Shown here: positions 44,505 through 53,215 of the stretch, piece after piece
Numbering within the stretch: the stretch's first letter is position 1
Layout of the letters: each line of letters begins with the position of its first letter
Origin: Methylobacterium sp. E-065
GTDB lineage: Bacteria > Pseudomonadota > Alphaproteobacteria > Rhizobiales > Beijerinckiaceae
DNA: 64,000 nucleotides
NCBI RefSeq assembly: GCF_022829605.1
Contig: NZ_JAKSYD010000128.1
Coordinates: forward strand, 118,434-182,433
Direction: 5' to 3'
Notes under the pieces: model-generated
What the model saw: the letters and a program-made list of their open reading frames with translations, nothing else
What the model was told of the DNA's origin: nothing
Databases searched by the model: none
Translations under genes and position numbers: made by a program

Positions 44505-45554
44505 GTGGCCAAGAACATCCTGATCCTGGGGGCCTCCTACGGCTCGCTCCTGGGGACCAAGCTCCTGATGGCCGGTCACAACGTGACCCTGGTCTGCCGG
44601 CGCAAGACCGCCGACTTGATCAACCGCGAGGGCACCGAGGTCCGCATCAAGCTGCGCGACGAGAAGGAGCACCGGGCGATCTTCTCGCGCGACCTGCCCG
44701 GCAAGGTCGACGCGATGCCGCCGGAAGACGTCGACGTGTCGCGCTACGACCTTGTGGGCCTTGCCATGCAGGAGCCGCAATACAACAACCACACGATCCG
44801 TGTGCTGATGATCAAGATCGCGGCCGCAAGGCTGCCGTGCCTGTCGATCATGAACATGCCGCCGCTGCCCTACCTCAAGCGGATCCCGGGCCTGGCCGCC
44901 ATGGATCTCGAGGACGCCTACACCAATGCCGGCGTGTGGGACCGGTTCGAGCCGGGCCTCGTGTCGCTGTGCTCGCCCGATCCGCAGGCCTTCCGGCCGC
45001 CTGAGGAGGAGGCCAACGTCCTCCATGTCGGGCTGCCGACGAACTTCAAGGCCGCGACCTTCACGGACGAGGCGCACAACACGCTGCTTCGGCAGCTGGA
45101 AGCCGACATCGACGCCGTGCGCCTCGACGGGCACGACGTGCCGGTGAAGCTCAAGGTGTTCGACTCGCTGTTCGTGCCGCTCGCCAAGTGGTCGATGCTG
45201 CTCACGGGCAATTACCGCTGCATCACGCCGGGCGAACCGCAATCGATCCATGATGCCGTGCATGGCGATCTGGCGCGCTCCCGGGCGATCTACGACCATG
45301 TCGACGGGATCGCCCGGAAGCTTGGCGCCGACCCGGCCGATCAGGTGCCGTTCGAGAAATACGCCAAGGCGGCCGAGAGCCTGCTCAAACCGTCTTCGGC
45401 GGCGCGGGCTGTGGCGAACGGTGCCCCCTATATCGAGCGGGTGGATCTGCTGGTGAAGCTGATCTCGCACCAGCTCGGTGAGCCCAGCGATGAGATCGAC
45501 CGCACCGTCGCGACCGTCGATCGCAAGCTCGACGAGCGCATCATCGAGGGCTGA
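44505..45554 (+). CDS. ketopantoate-reductase-like NAD(P)-binding protein
   Basis: It encodes 349 residues from the GTG at 44505, preferred because GGGGAGGA lies 5-6 bases upstream. The Rossmann start NILILGASYGSLLGTKLLMAGHNVTLVCR, in outline GxSxGS-x4-L-x-x-AGH, resembles ApbA/PanE and related dehydrogenases, but the glycine pattern is GASYGS rather than GxGxxG. The C-terminal half is helical (KLKVFDSLFVPLAKWSMLLTGNYRC), also like ApbA. No substrate can be inferred. It stands alone after dgcA's terminator. Confidence 0.65.
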   Translation: MAKNILILGASYGSLLGTKLLMAGHNVTLVCRRKTADLINREGTEVRIKLRDEKEHRAIFSRDLPGKVDAMPPEDVDVSRYDLVGLAMQEPQYNNHTIRVLMIKIAAARLPCLSIMNMPPLPYLKRIPGLAAMDLEDAYTNAGVWDRFEPGLVSLCSPDPQAFRPPEEEANVLHVGLPTNFKAATFTDEAHNTLLRQLEADIDAVRLDGHDVPVKLKVFDSLFVPLAKWSMLLTGNYRCITPGEPQSIHDAVHGDLARSRAIYDHVDGIARKLGADPADQVPFEKYAKAAESLLKPSSAARAVANGAPYIERVDLLVKLISHQLGEPSDEIDRTVATVDRKLDERIIEG

Positions 45555-45652
45555 CGCTCCCGCATCCCGAAGAGCACAGCGGAGCAAGCCGAGATCGTAT
45601 AAAGCCTCGGTGTGCTTCGCTGCGCGCGTAAAGCCGGTTGGCCGGCCTCGGA

Positions 45653-45991
45653 TCACTCCGCCAACTCCAAGAAGTGCCGGCCCTGGCGGTCGTCGATCTC
45701 GATGATCCAGAGGTCGGAATCGAACCGGATTTCCTTGGTCAGGCGCTCCTCCACGTCGAGCGGGGTGCCGCCGGTGACGAGGGCCGCGAAGCGGCGGTCA
45801 CCGCTGTCCTCGGCCTCGAACAGGGCCTGCGGCGCTGGCCCGTAGAGATCGGCGCTGCCGTCGAGGCGATCGACCTTCACGAAGATTGCCCCCGCCTCCG
45901 CGGCCCCGCGCCGCCGCAGCACCGCCGGGATGCCTTCCACATCGAGACGGCGCAGATGGGCCGAAGCCCAGAAATCGGAACGCAGGCGCAT
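45653..45991 (-). CDS. DUF1491 family protein
   Basis: It encodes 112 residues, cytoplasmic. MRLRSDFWASAHLRRLDVEG and AVLRRRGAAEAGAIFVKVDR, then LYGPAPQ and LWIIEIDDRQGRHFLELAE, are the signature of DUF1491, a family limited to alphaproteobacteria and without known function. ATG at 45991-45989 selected because the family begins there; an in-frame start 81 bases upstream would add unconserved residues. Confidence 0.88.
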   Translation of the reverse strand: MRLRSDFWASAHLRRLDVEGIPAVLRRRGAAEAGAIFVKVDRLDGSADLYGPAPQALFEAEDSGDRRFAALVTGGTPLDVEERLTKEIRFDSDLWIIEIDDRQGRHFLELAE

Positions 45992-46239
45992 GCGGTGGAG
46001 CCTCCCGGAAACGCGCCTGAGATGCGTGATCCGGCGCCTCCTGACAACGCACGGCTGCGGCGCGTCCGACACGGTGCACGCCCGTGCATCGCAAATAATC
46101 CTGAAATAAATTCAGAGTCTTTCAGGATTGAAGTTGGAGTTAATGCCGTGTGTAATCGCACATCCGCAGTATTTTTTGCTGATTAACTGAGAAAAAGACA
46201 AAAGGGGGAGCATCCTTCGACGATTTAAGGAGCAGTTTT

Positions 46240-46530
46240 ATGCAGAGACGATCCTCGCGCCTCACGGTGATCGCCGCCTGCCTGTGCCTGCTGACTGCGT
46301 CGTCGCCTGTCCCCGCGCAGACCCTCATGGATCTGCTTGGACAGCGGGAGGCCGTCTCGTGCCCGCGCTACCAGCGGACCCCGCAGGATCGGTGCAACAT
46401 CGTGGTTCACCGCCCGGGCGGCAATCCGACCCAGGACATGACCGGTTCGATCGGCCACGCGAAGTCGTGGCAGGGCAATGGCGGGCCGCACTGCAAGACG
46501 ATCCGCCGCTTCACCGGCACGCAAGACTGA
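46240..46530 (+). CDS. small secreted hypothetical protein
   Basis: It encodes 96 residues with a signal peptide (MQRRSSRLTVIAACLCLLTA, cleavage near VPA-Q). The mature part has three cysteines (SCPRY, DRCNIVV, HCKTI) and may be disulfide-bonded in the periplasm. AAGGAGCAG precedes the ATG. The region just upstream (46095-46230) is AT-rich. Family not recognised. Confidence 0.6.
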   Translation: MQRRSSRLTVIAACLCLLTASSPVPAQTLMDLLGQREAVSCPRYQRTPQDRCNIVVHRPGGNPTQDMTGSIGHAKSWQGNGGPHCKTIRRFTGTQD

Positions 46531-46691
46531 GCTGCGTGATCCACGCCTGCGTCGGAGCGCATCCGGCGCGGGGTTCCCGCGATGGCGTCTTGGAGCGCTC
46601 TCCGACCAAGTGGATAGCGGTTCGGCGCAAGAGAGCGCGTCACAACAAAAGCTTGGGGCCGCGACCGATTGCAAAGCGATCGGGCACGGCT

Positions 46692-47414
46692 CTAACCGTG
46701 GCTCGCCCGGGCCGTCAGTTCGCGCAGCGTTCGGCCCGTGGCCTCTCCGGTCACCGGCAGCTTGGCGCTGCGCTCGAACTTCTCGATCGCCGCCCGGGTG
46801 CCCGGACCCATGGCGCCGTCGGGCTTGATCGGATAGCCGAGCTTCGACAACGCCTTCTGCGCCCGGAGGACCGGATCGGACTCCGTCTCGGCCTTCTTGA
46901 CGGGCTCCTTGGTGGCCGGCTTCGCAACCGGCTTGGCGGCCGTCCGGACCGGGGCCGCCTTCGGGGTCACCGATGCGGTCGTGTCGTCGGCGCGGATCAA
47001 CTCGCCGATTGCGTCCCGAGCCGCCGGCTTGGCGGGAGATTTTTCCAGTTCGGAGCGGACCGGATCCCGCGCGATCTCCCGCACCGGCTCCCTGGTGGCC
47101 TCTCGGGCGACATCTCGGGCGGGCGGCGCGGCCTCGCGCGGGGCGGGGGCCTTCTGTGCGAGCTTGGGCAGGATCGGGGCCGGATGGCGGCCGGCTTGGT
47201 AGCCGAGGGCGTTGACGCAGATGAAACCGGCCGCGCCCAGGCCGACAAGGCTGCTGAGCACGGTGCCGGGGCTGTTCCGGCAGGTGCTGCCGGCCGCCCG
47301 CAGCGCGCCGACGAGGACGGAGCGCCAATCCCCCTGCACGGCGCTGCGCCGCGCGGCCGGGCGACGGGCCCGGGCGGCCTCGCCCGGTACGGTGATCTCG
47401 CGGTAGCCTGACAT
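46692..47414 (-). CDS. membrane-anchored peptidoglycan-binding domain protein
   Basis: It encodes 240 residues. One transmembrane helix lies at about 51-68 (VLSSLVGLGAAGFICVNA). A long Lys/Arg/Ala/Pro-rich periplasmic linker (80-180) follows, and a PG_binding_1 domain ends the protein: VLRAQKALSKLGYPIKPDG and GTRAAIEKFERSAKLPVTG. It probably ties the inner membrane to the cell wall. It is the second gene after the sensor kinase at 47458 on the same strand (43-base gap), so the two may be co-transcribed. Confidence 0.82.
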   Translation of the reverse strand: MSGYREITVPGEAARARRPAARRSAVQGDWRSVLVGALRAAGSTCRNSPGTVLSSLVGLGAAGFICVNALGYQAGRHPAPILPKLAQKAPAPREAAPPARDVAREATREPVREIARDPVRSELEKSPAKPAARDAIGELIRADDTTASVTPKAAPVRTAAKPVAKPATKEPVKKAETESDPVLRAQKALSKLGYPIKPDGAMGPGTRAAIEKFERSAKLPVTGEATGRTLRELTARASHG

Positions 47415-47457
47415 CGTGTCTCCTTCCGGGGGATCGTGTTCCGGGGGGATCTTGGGC

Positions 47458-49404
47458 TCAGCCGGTCCGACGCAGCGCCGAGCCCGGCCCGCTGCTCAGC
47501 GTGGGCCCCGGCTCAGCATCGAACAGGCCGAGCGGCAGGCGCACGACCCGGCGCGGCTGAGGCGCGCCCCGCACGGCTGTGCGGATTGGCACCGGGCCAC
47601 AGGCGGTCTCCGGCGCGCGGCAGACCCGGGGCAGCGTCACGGTGACGACCGTACCGGACTGGGGGGCGCTCTCGATCCGCATCGCGCCGCCGTGGAGGCC
47701 AACGAGCCCCTGCACCACCGAGAGCCCGAGGCCGGTCCCCTCATGCTGGCGCTTGTAGTCGCCGCCCCCGGCCTGGAAGAACGGCGTGCCGAGCTTAGAC
47801 AGATCCTCCGCGCCGATCCCGCAGCCCGTATCGGCGACGACGATGTCGAGACCCTCGACGCCGCGGCGCAGGGACAGGTCGACCCGCCCGCCGCGCGGGG
47901 TGAACTTCACGGCGTTCGAGACGAGGTTGATCAGGATCTGCCGGCAGGCGCCGGGATCGGCGGTGATCTCGACCGGGTCGGAAGCGGCGATCGCCAGGGT
48001 AACGCCCGCAGCCTCGGCCCGCAGGCGCATCAGATCGCAGCAGGACTGGAGCAGGCCCGCGATGTCGAACACCTCCGGCGCATAGTCGAAGTTGCCGCTC
48101 TGGATCCGGCTCATGTCGAGGAGTGTGTTGACGACGCCGAGCAGGTGGTGCCCGGAGGCGCCGATGATCCCGGCATAGTCCCGCGCCTGCTCGGCGCTGA
48201 GGCTGGGCGCACCTTCACCGGCCAGTACCTCGGAGAAGCCGATGATCGCGTTGAGCGGCGTGCGCAGCTCGTGGGTGACGTTGGCCAGGAACCGGCCCTT
48301 GATGGCGTCGGCCCGCTCCGCCTCGGCACGGGCGCGCTCCAGCTCCTCGGCGTAGCGGTGGTGCTCGGTCATGTCGCGGGTCACCGCAACCACCGCGGTG
48401 GCGGCGTCGTGGGGGCCATGCGCGATCCGGTGGGCGCGCATCTCGGCGTGGATCAGGCGAGCGCCATCGGGCCGCCCGGCCTCGACATGCAGGCGCAGCG
48501 GCAGGGTCGCGGGACGCCCGGTCGCGGCGACATCGCTCACAGCCTGGAGGAAGGCCGGCCGGTCGGCCACGTGGACCCGCTCCAGGAAGCCGTGGCCGTG
48601 CAGGCGGGCCGGTTCGCTGCCGAGCAGCCGGGTCGCCGACACGGAGGCGTCCACGACGCGGCCGTTGCGGTCGTGCCAGGTCACGAGATCGTCGATCGCC
48701 GAGAGCAGCAGCCGGTCCCGGGCCTCGTTATCGCGCAGCCGCTCGCGCCACGCGCCCTCGTTGCGCTCGTGCTCCAGGGCCTGGGCGGCGACATGGCCGA
48801 TCGCCGTGAGCGCGAAGGCCGGCAGGGCGAGGCCGGCGGAGATGTCCATGACCGGCAGGGCGATCGCGAGCGCGTCGAGACCGGCCAATGCCAGCACGCC
48901 GAGGACCGCCATGGCGGCCGCCGCCAGTGTCGCGCGCAGCGATCCCGAGATCAGCGCCTCCACGGGGATCGCCACCAGCCAGACCGCCGCCGGGGACGCG
49001 ACGCCCCCCGTGACGCTCGACAGCGCCACCACGATCCCGGTCAGGCCCGCCGCCGAGACCGCGTGGGCGAGCCAGAGCGATCCCGTCCGGACGAGCAGCA
49101 CGGCGGCGAAGACCGGCAGCAGCAGGCTCGCGATCGCCAGAACCTCGATGCCCGACGGCACGCCGCGCCACAGCAGGTAGGGCGGCAGCCCGACCATCAT
49201 CACGGCGCCGGTGGCGAGGCGCGACACCAGGAAGCGCTGATGGCGGCACCGGGTGGCGACATCATCGGCCGCGGAGGCGTGAACCAGCCCCGCGAGACGG
49301 TCGTCGATCAACGAAGTCAGGACTTTTTTAATAGGCAAGGCTGGCACACGCCGCGATGTATGCGTTTCCGCATCCCTCGCGCCTCCGGTTCGACTTTCGA
49401 ACAA
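47458..49404 (-). CDS. PAS-domain sensor histidine kinase (DivJ/PleC-like)
   Basis: It encodes 648 residues. About five or six transmembrane helices (62-205) are followed by a PAS domain (about 229-350), then the dimerisation helix FLANVTHELRTPLNAIIGFS with phospho-accepting H378, and the HATPase domain (NLVSNAVKFTPRGGR N-box, DTGCGIGAEDL G1-box, GTGLGLSVVQGLV G2-box). The HELRTPLNAIIGFS helix with a multi-pass N-terminus resembles DivJ and PleC, kinases of the DivK-CtrA cell-cycle pathway, but many alphaproteobacterial kinases share it. No response regulator is adjacent. The first 20 residues are not conserved, so a later start is possible. Confidence 0.85.
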   Translation of the reverse strand: MFESRTGGARDAETHTSRRVPALPIKKVLTSLIDDRLAGLVHASAADDVATRCRHQRFLVSRLATGAVMMVGLPPYLLWRGVPSGIEVLAIASLLLPVFAAVLLVRTGSLWLAHAVSAAGLTGIVVALSSVTGGVASPAAVWLVAIPVEALISGSLRATLAAAAMAVLGVLALAGLDALAIALPVMDISAGLALPAFALTAIGHVAAQALEHERNEGAWRERLRDNEARDRLLLSAIDDLVTWHDRNGRVVDASVSATRLLGSEPARLHGHGFLERVHVADRPAFLQAVSDVAATGRPATLPLRLHVEAGRPDGARLIHAEMRAHRIAHGPHDAATAVVAVTRDMTEHHRYAEELERARAEAERADAIKGRFLANVTHELRTPLNAIIGFSEVLAGEGAPSLSAEQARDYAGIIGASGHHLLGVVNTLLDMSRIQSGNFDYAPEVFDIAGLLQSCCDLMRLRAEAAGVTLAIAASDPVEITADPGACRQILINLVSNAVKFTPRGGRVDLSLRRGVEGLDIVVADTGCGIGAEDLSKLGTPFFQAGGGDYKRQHEGTGLGLSVVQGLVGLHGGAMRIESAPQSGTVVTVTLPRVCRAPETACGPVPIRTAVRGAPQPRRVVRLPLGLFDAEPGPTLSSGPGSALRRTG

Positions 49405-49648
49405 CTTCCGAACGGTCGCAGAGACGGCTTAAACGAGTGTTGCGCGTGGGCTTAGAAAGGTCAGGATGCTTTCCGCGAGGTAACCAAGCGCATTCGGATA
49501 AGCTTCGTTCACCATCGCGCGCGAAAGCCCGGGCTGGTTGAGGCCCGGTTCACGAAACCTGTCGAAAGCTCGCGACCGCGCATCGTCACGGATGGCGACA
49601 GCCAGCACGCGCGTCGATGCGGTTCACACTGAGCGGAGACGACGAACC

Positions 49649-49969
49649 ATGACCGTCCTGCTGCGCGCCGCGCTGGTGATCGGCGTGCTCTCGTATCTCG
49701 CGCTGATGCGTGGCGGCGCTGATCCGGCCGCGGAGGCCCGCAAGCTCACGGGGCGGCTGCCGAGTGCCTCGGCGGCGTTGCCGGCGGCCCTCGAGGCCGT
49801 CCCCGCCGAGACCCGCGAGCGGGCCGCCCGGGCGGTGCTCGCCCGCGGCCTGATGGCGGAGCTGAGCCGCCGAGCCGGCGAGCCTCAAGCCGCCGCGGAT
49901 ACGCCCTCGACCGATACCCTGGAGGCAGCCGACCGGCAGCCCGCGTGGCGGGGGATCGAGCCCCGCTGA
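49649..49969 (+). CDS. small membrane or exported hypothetical protein
   Basis: It encodes 106 residues with an N-terminal hydrophobic segment (MTVLLRAALVIGVLSYLALM) acting as anchor or signal. The rest is alanine/arginine-rich helical sequence without known motif. GCGGAGACGACGAACC lies before the ATG. Convergent with the DUF2336 gene (10-base gap). Function unknown. Confidence 0.5.
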   Translation: MTVLLRAALVIGVLSYLALMRGGADPAAEARKLTGRLPSASAALPAALEAVPAETRERAARAVLARGLMAELSRRAGEPQAAADTPSTDTLEAADRQPAWRGIEPR

Positions 49970-49979
49970 GGGCGATCCG

Positions 49980-51101
49980 TCAGCCCACGTCCGCCTTGGT
50001 TGCCGGGCGGGTGCGGGCCGGCAGGTTCGTGCGCGACGCGACGGCGCTCTGGCGCAGCTTGGCTTCCGGGCCGTGGACCGGCTGATGCGTTTCGCTGCGC
50101 CCGCGCTCGGTGAGCGGCCGGTCGAGGATCGCAGCCACGAGGTCCCGCGCCGCCGGGCGGCTCACCGTGCGGAACAGGCGGACGAGGTCGGCCACGCGCT
50201 CGGCCGAGCGCGCCACCCCCTGGTTGAGGGTGAGGAAGATGTAGACCGCCTCCTCCTCGTGCAGCCCGGCCGCGCGCAGGCCGAGGGTGAGGAGGTCGTA
50301 GCGGGCACCCGGATCGGCGACCAGGGCGAGGAAACCGGGGGGCAGGCCGAGCCCGTCCGCGAGCGCGGCCACGAAGGCCGCAACGTCGTGCGCGGCCGAG
50401 AGCCGGGTCAGGGACGCGCCGAGGTCGCGGGGCGGGGGCGGGCAGGGGCGCAGGGCGGCGGTCGCCTCCACGCTCTTGCCGATCACGGCGCGGCGCATCG
50501 GGTCGGCGTGCAGGTAGAGGGGCACGAGGTCGGCCGCGGAAACGTCGGGGCGGACCAGGAGCAACCGGGCGAGGTCGGCATCGCTGCGGCCGCGGCCGAC
50601 CAGCCGGGCAAGCGTCGCGCCGCGCAGGGTGATGCCGAGATTGGCGGCGAGCGCCCGGTCGATCTCGGGGCGGCCCTCGCGGGACAGTTCGTCCGCCGCC
50701 TCGCGGCTGAGCCCGGCCCGGGCGGCGATCCGATCGGCAATGTCGAAGCCGTCGGCCAGCGCCGCGTCGATCAGGCCGCGGCTCAGCGAGGGCGCCAATT
50801 CCACAACAGCGTCGCGGGCACCGCCGCCGCGCAGCGCCAGCGCCTCCAGGACCGCCGGCGGCGTCTCGGGGCAGGGGGCGAGCTTCCGGGCGACCGCCCG
50901 GGCGGTCTCCTCGTCCACCGTGGGGATCAGACCGCAGGCGAGAGATTCGAAGATCTCGGTTGCGGCCCGATCGTGGCCCGGCGCGCGGACGAACAGATCG
51001 GTCTGCACCCGCAGGATCACGGGCTTGAGATCGAGATTCTCGATGCGCGAGAGTTCGAGGAGCCCGGACAGGTCCGGCGGAGCATCGACGGATGAGGGCA
51101 T
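49980..51101 (-). CDS. DUF2336 domain protein
   Basis: It encodes 373 residues, all helical, cytoplasmic. Repeated two-helix units (SREAADELSREGRPEIDRALAAN, then GRSDADLARLLLVRPDVSAADLV) give the HEAT-like pattern of the DUF2336 family, present in many alphaproteobacteria with no known role. ATG at 51101-51099 chosen over a GTG 36 bases upstream. The final 35 residues are a charged tail. Confidence 0.78.
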   Translation of the reverse strand: MPSSVDAPPDLSGLLELSRIENLDLKPVILRVQTDLFVRAPGHDRAATEIFESLACGLIPTVDEETARAVARKLAPCPETPPAVLEALALRGGGARDAVVELAPSLSRGLIDAALADGFDIADRIAARAGLSREAADELSREGRPEIDRALAANLGITLRGATLARLVGRGRSDADLARLLLVRPDVSAADLVPLYLHADPMRRAVIGKSVEATAALRPCPPPPRDLGASLTRLSAAHDVAAFVAALADGLGLPPGFLALVADPGARYDLLTLGLRAAGLHEEEAVYIFLTLNQGVARSAERVADLVRLFRTVSRPAARDLVAAILDRPLTERGRSETHQPVHGPEAKLRQSAVASRTNLPARTRPATKADVG

Positions 51102-51232
51102 GGACGATCGGTTTACGCAGGACTGCAGTAAGCTCACGCTAACCGCATCGACGTGAATCGACCTTTAAGACGCTCCCCGCGGGACCGTGCCGTCCTGCAT
51201 CATCGCGCGCCGGCGTTGTTTGTCCGCCGGGG

Positions 51233-51589
51233 TCAGTGCGTCAGCCAGAGGCCGCCGCCGAGTGCCATTGCCGCGAAGACGATGAAGCCGACGAAAGCCG
51301 GGACGACCCAGGGCTGCCGCTGATGCACGTAGCCGGCCTTCGACCGCTCGGACGGGGCCCGCTCGTTCTGGCGCGCGATCCGGACCTCCTGGGATGACGG
51401 CGGCGTTCCGCCCGCTTCCTCGCAGGTCCCGAGCGGCGCTGCCCCGATATCCACGTGGGGGGTCTTGTCGCCGGTGCGGCCGCTGTCGATGTCGCCCTTG
51501 AGCTGCGCGGAGGTCGGCGCGTTCGAATCCGGCGGGGCAACGGCGTGCAGGTTGCCGGGCGGCGGGGGGGTCTCGGATCGCAGGGACAT
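51233..51589 (-). CDS. small C-terminally anchored membrane protein
   Basis: It encodes 118 residues. A proline-rich, charged N-terminal part (1-90) is followed by one transmembrane helix at the C-terminus (WVVPAFVGFIVFAAMALGGGLW, about 93-115), so most of it should face the cytoplasm. ATG at 51589-51587 preceded by AGCCCCGTTC; an earlier frame start at 51613 is weaker. Family not recognised. Confidence 0.5.
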   Translation of the reverse strand: MSLRSETPPPPGNLHAVAPPDSNAPTSAQLKGDIDSGRTGDKTPHVDIGAAPLGTCEEAGGTPPSSQEVRIARQNERAPSERSKAGYVHQRQPWVVPAFVGFIVFAAMALGGGLWLTH

Positions 51590-51659
51590 GAACGGGGCTC
51601 CAGCTTGATTCAATCAACGCCTGGGAACGCCGTCGGCTGCGGTCAGGATGTCGCGGGCT

Positions 51660-52121
51660 TCAAGGCTCGCCGGATCCGCGCCTGAGCAACGGGCGCTCGT
51701 AGAGCTCCGACCCCCCGGCAAAACCGGCTGCGGCGCAGAAGGCGTGCAGGGTCGGCTGTTCCGGTCCGACGCGCAGGCGCAGACGGTCGCAGCCGGCCTG
51801 GCGCGCCGCCCGCCCGGCCGCCTTGAGCAGCACGCGCCCGATGCCGCGGCGCCGGGATTCGGCGGCCACGACGAGCGTCGTGATCAGGCCGAACGGGCGG
51901 GGCGCATCGAGGGTGTGGGTGGGGGTGAGGGCGATGAGGCCGCTCGGCGGACCCCATTCGACGGCGACGAGAACGGTGCCGCCCGCCCGCTGCAGGCTTT
52001 CGAGCCGGGCCGCGAGATCCGCTGCGCCGACCGGTTCCCCGGTCTCGCTCAGGAGCGCCGCCAGGCCGGCCGCGTCCGAGCCCGCGGCTGCCCGGATCTC
52101 CAGCCCGTACCGATTGCCCAA
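51660..52121 (-). CDS. GNAT-family N-acetyltransferase
   Basis: It encodes 153 residues. LITTLVVAAESRRRGIGRVLLKAA is the acetyl-CoA-binding loop (V-x6-R-R-x-G-x-G), and TLHAFCAAAGFAGGSELYER the C-terminal motif. Substrate unknown; the pattern resembles aminoglycoside-acetyltransferase-like GNATs only weakly. It lies just downstream of the cupin gene (24 bases), so the two may form an operon. Confidence 0.82.
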   Translation of the reverse strand: MGNRYGLEIRAAAGSDAAGLAALLSETGEPVGAADLAARLESLQRAGGTVLVAVEWGPPSGLIALTPTHTLDAPRPFGLITTLVVAAESRRRGIGRVLLKAAGRAARQAGCDRLRLRVGPEQPTLHAFCAAAGFAGGSELYERPLLRRGSGEP

Positions 52122-52145
52122 ACGCGACTCCTGAACGATCGCCCC

Positions 52146-52673
52146 TCAGACCCGGCGCCAGCCCGGCTGCGACGGGTCGACCAGCCGGTAGTTCACCGGC
52201 GCCACGCCGCATATGGCGATGACCGCCGGCTCCGTCCCGTCGCGGACCACGCCGTCGTAGTGCGGCGTCCCCGCCACCCGGCGGACGAAGCTGCCGGCCT
52301 TCACGGGCACGCAGGCGGCGGGGTCGAAATCCGCGCCGCTGTTGCACCACCACGTGCCCGACAGGACCATACAAAACCGGTCCGAGGTGTAGGTGTGCGG
52401 CGCGCTCATGTAGCCTGGCCACCAGCGGATCAGGGTGTAGTACAGACCGGTGCCGTTGAGATCGCCGGTGAGATTGCACCGATCGACGCTGCGCTCCGGG
52501 TAATCCTTCGAAGGCACCCACGGCAGCGCCTCCGGCGCGCGGATGATGGTCTGTTCCGGGTTGAGGGGCGAGGCCTCAGCCGCGTTCGCCAGGAGCAGCG
52601 GGAGCGTGCCGAGCAGCGAGGCCGCCAGCAAATCGCGCCGGCTCGCTTCCAGCCGGGTTTGCGTGTCCGTCAT
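52146..52673 (-). CDS. Tat-exported cupin-type protein
   Basis: It encodes 175 residues. The N-terminus EASRRDLLAASLLGTLPLLL carries a twin-arginine signal with cleavage near ANA-A. The mature part has a cupin-like pattern (LIRWWPGYMSAPHTYTSDRF and VLSGTWW), with one histidine of the usual metal site and a later PHYDG. A periplasmic small-molecule-binding or detoxifying role is possible but unproven. It is first in a pair with the GNAT gene. Confidence 0.75.
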   Translation of the reverse strand: MTDTQTRLEASRRDLLAASLLGTLPLLLANAAEASPLNPEQTIIRAPEALPWVPSKDYPERSVDRCNLTGDLNGTGLYYTLIRWWPGYMSAPHTYTSDRFCMVLSGTWWCNSGADFDPAACVPVKAGSFVRRVAGTPHYDGVVRDGTEPAVIAICGVAPVNYRLVDPSQPGWRRV

Positions 52674-52902
52674 CGCGGGGTCCCATCCCTGTCGCGGCCG
52701 GTTTGCACGGCGGCTTGCGCTCCAGCAACGCCGACGACCCGGTTTGTCTCCCGGGCCGGGGCCGCGCGACGTTTCAAACGGGCGGACCTATCAGGGGTGT
52801 GGCCAGGATCGCCCGCGCTCGGGCGTGCATCGCACACTGTAGCCGGCGCCGCTCTCCGACCCAGATACAGAGGATCGAGGTTTAAATCGGCGGGGACACG
52901 CG

Positions 52903-53118
52903 ATGGCGGATCGGCTGCGGGATCAATCCCCGGACAAGCAAGGCACCGGCAATCCGCCGGATGCGGCGCCACTTCGGCAGCAGGATCGCGGGATTGGGCA
53001 GGATCGAGGATCCGACGACGACGCCCTGAAGGCCGGATCCGCGCCCTCGGAGCGCCAGAAGGCCAAGACTGAGATTGCCGCCGGCGAAGTGGCCGACGAT
53101 CTCGCCGATTTCGCCTGA
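52903..53118 (+). CDS. small hydrophilic hypothetical protein
   Basis: It encodes 71 residues, rich in Asp, Gln, Gly and Lys, probably disordered. No signal or domain seen. ATG at 52903 with GGGGACACG upstream. The frame has typical codon bias and fits the gap between divergent and convergent neighbours, but without homologues it stays tentative. An imperfect inverted repeat (CCGGGCCGCCC near 53159, GGGCGGCCGG near 53196) separates it from MucR. Confidence 0.4.
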   Translation: MADRLRDQSPDKQGTGNPPDAAPLRQQDRGIGQDRGSDDDALKAGSAPSERQKAKTEIAAGEVADDLADFA

Positions 53119-53215
53119 CGGACCCGCCCCGCGGGGCATGCACCGTCGGGCTTGAGCGCCCGGGCCGCCCCGCCGAACCGTCATGCGGCTCGGTAGGGCG
53201 GCCGGATGCCTGCCC

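Noticed and set aside
51165..51617. 150-residue leftward frame overlapping the small membrane protein at 51233-51589
   Set aside because: The overlapping frame with a clear C-terminal membrane helix and ATG is the better candidate.
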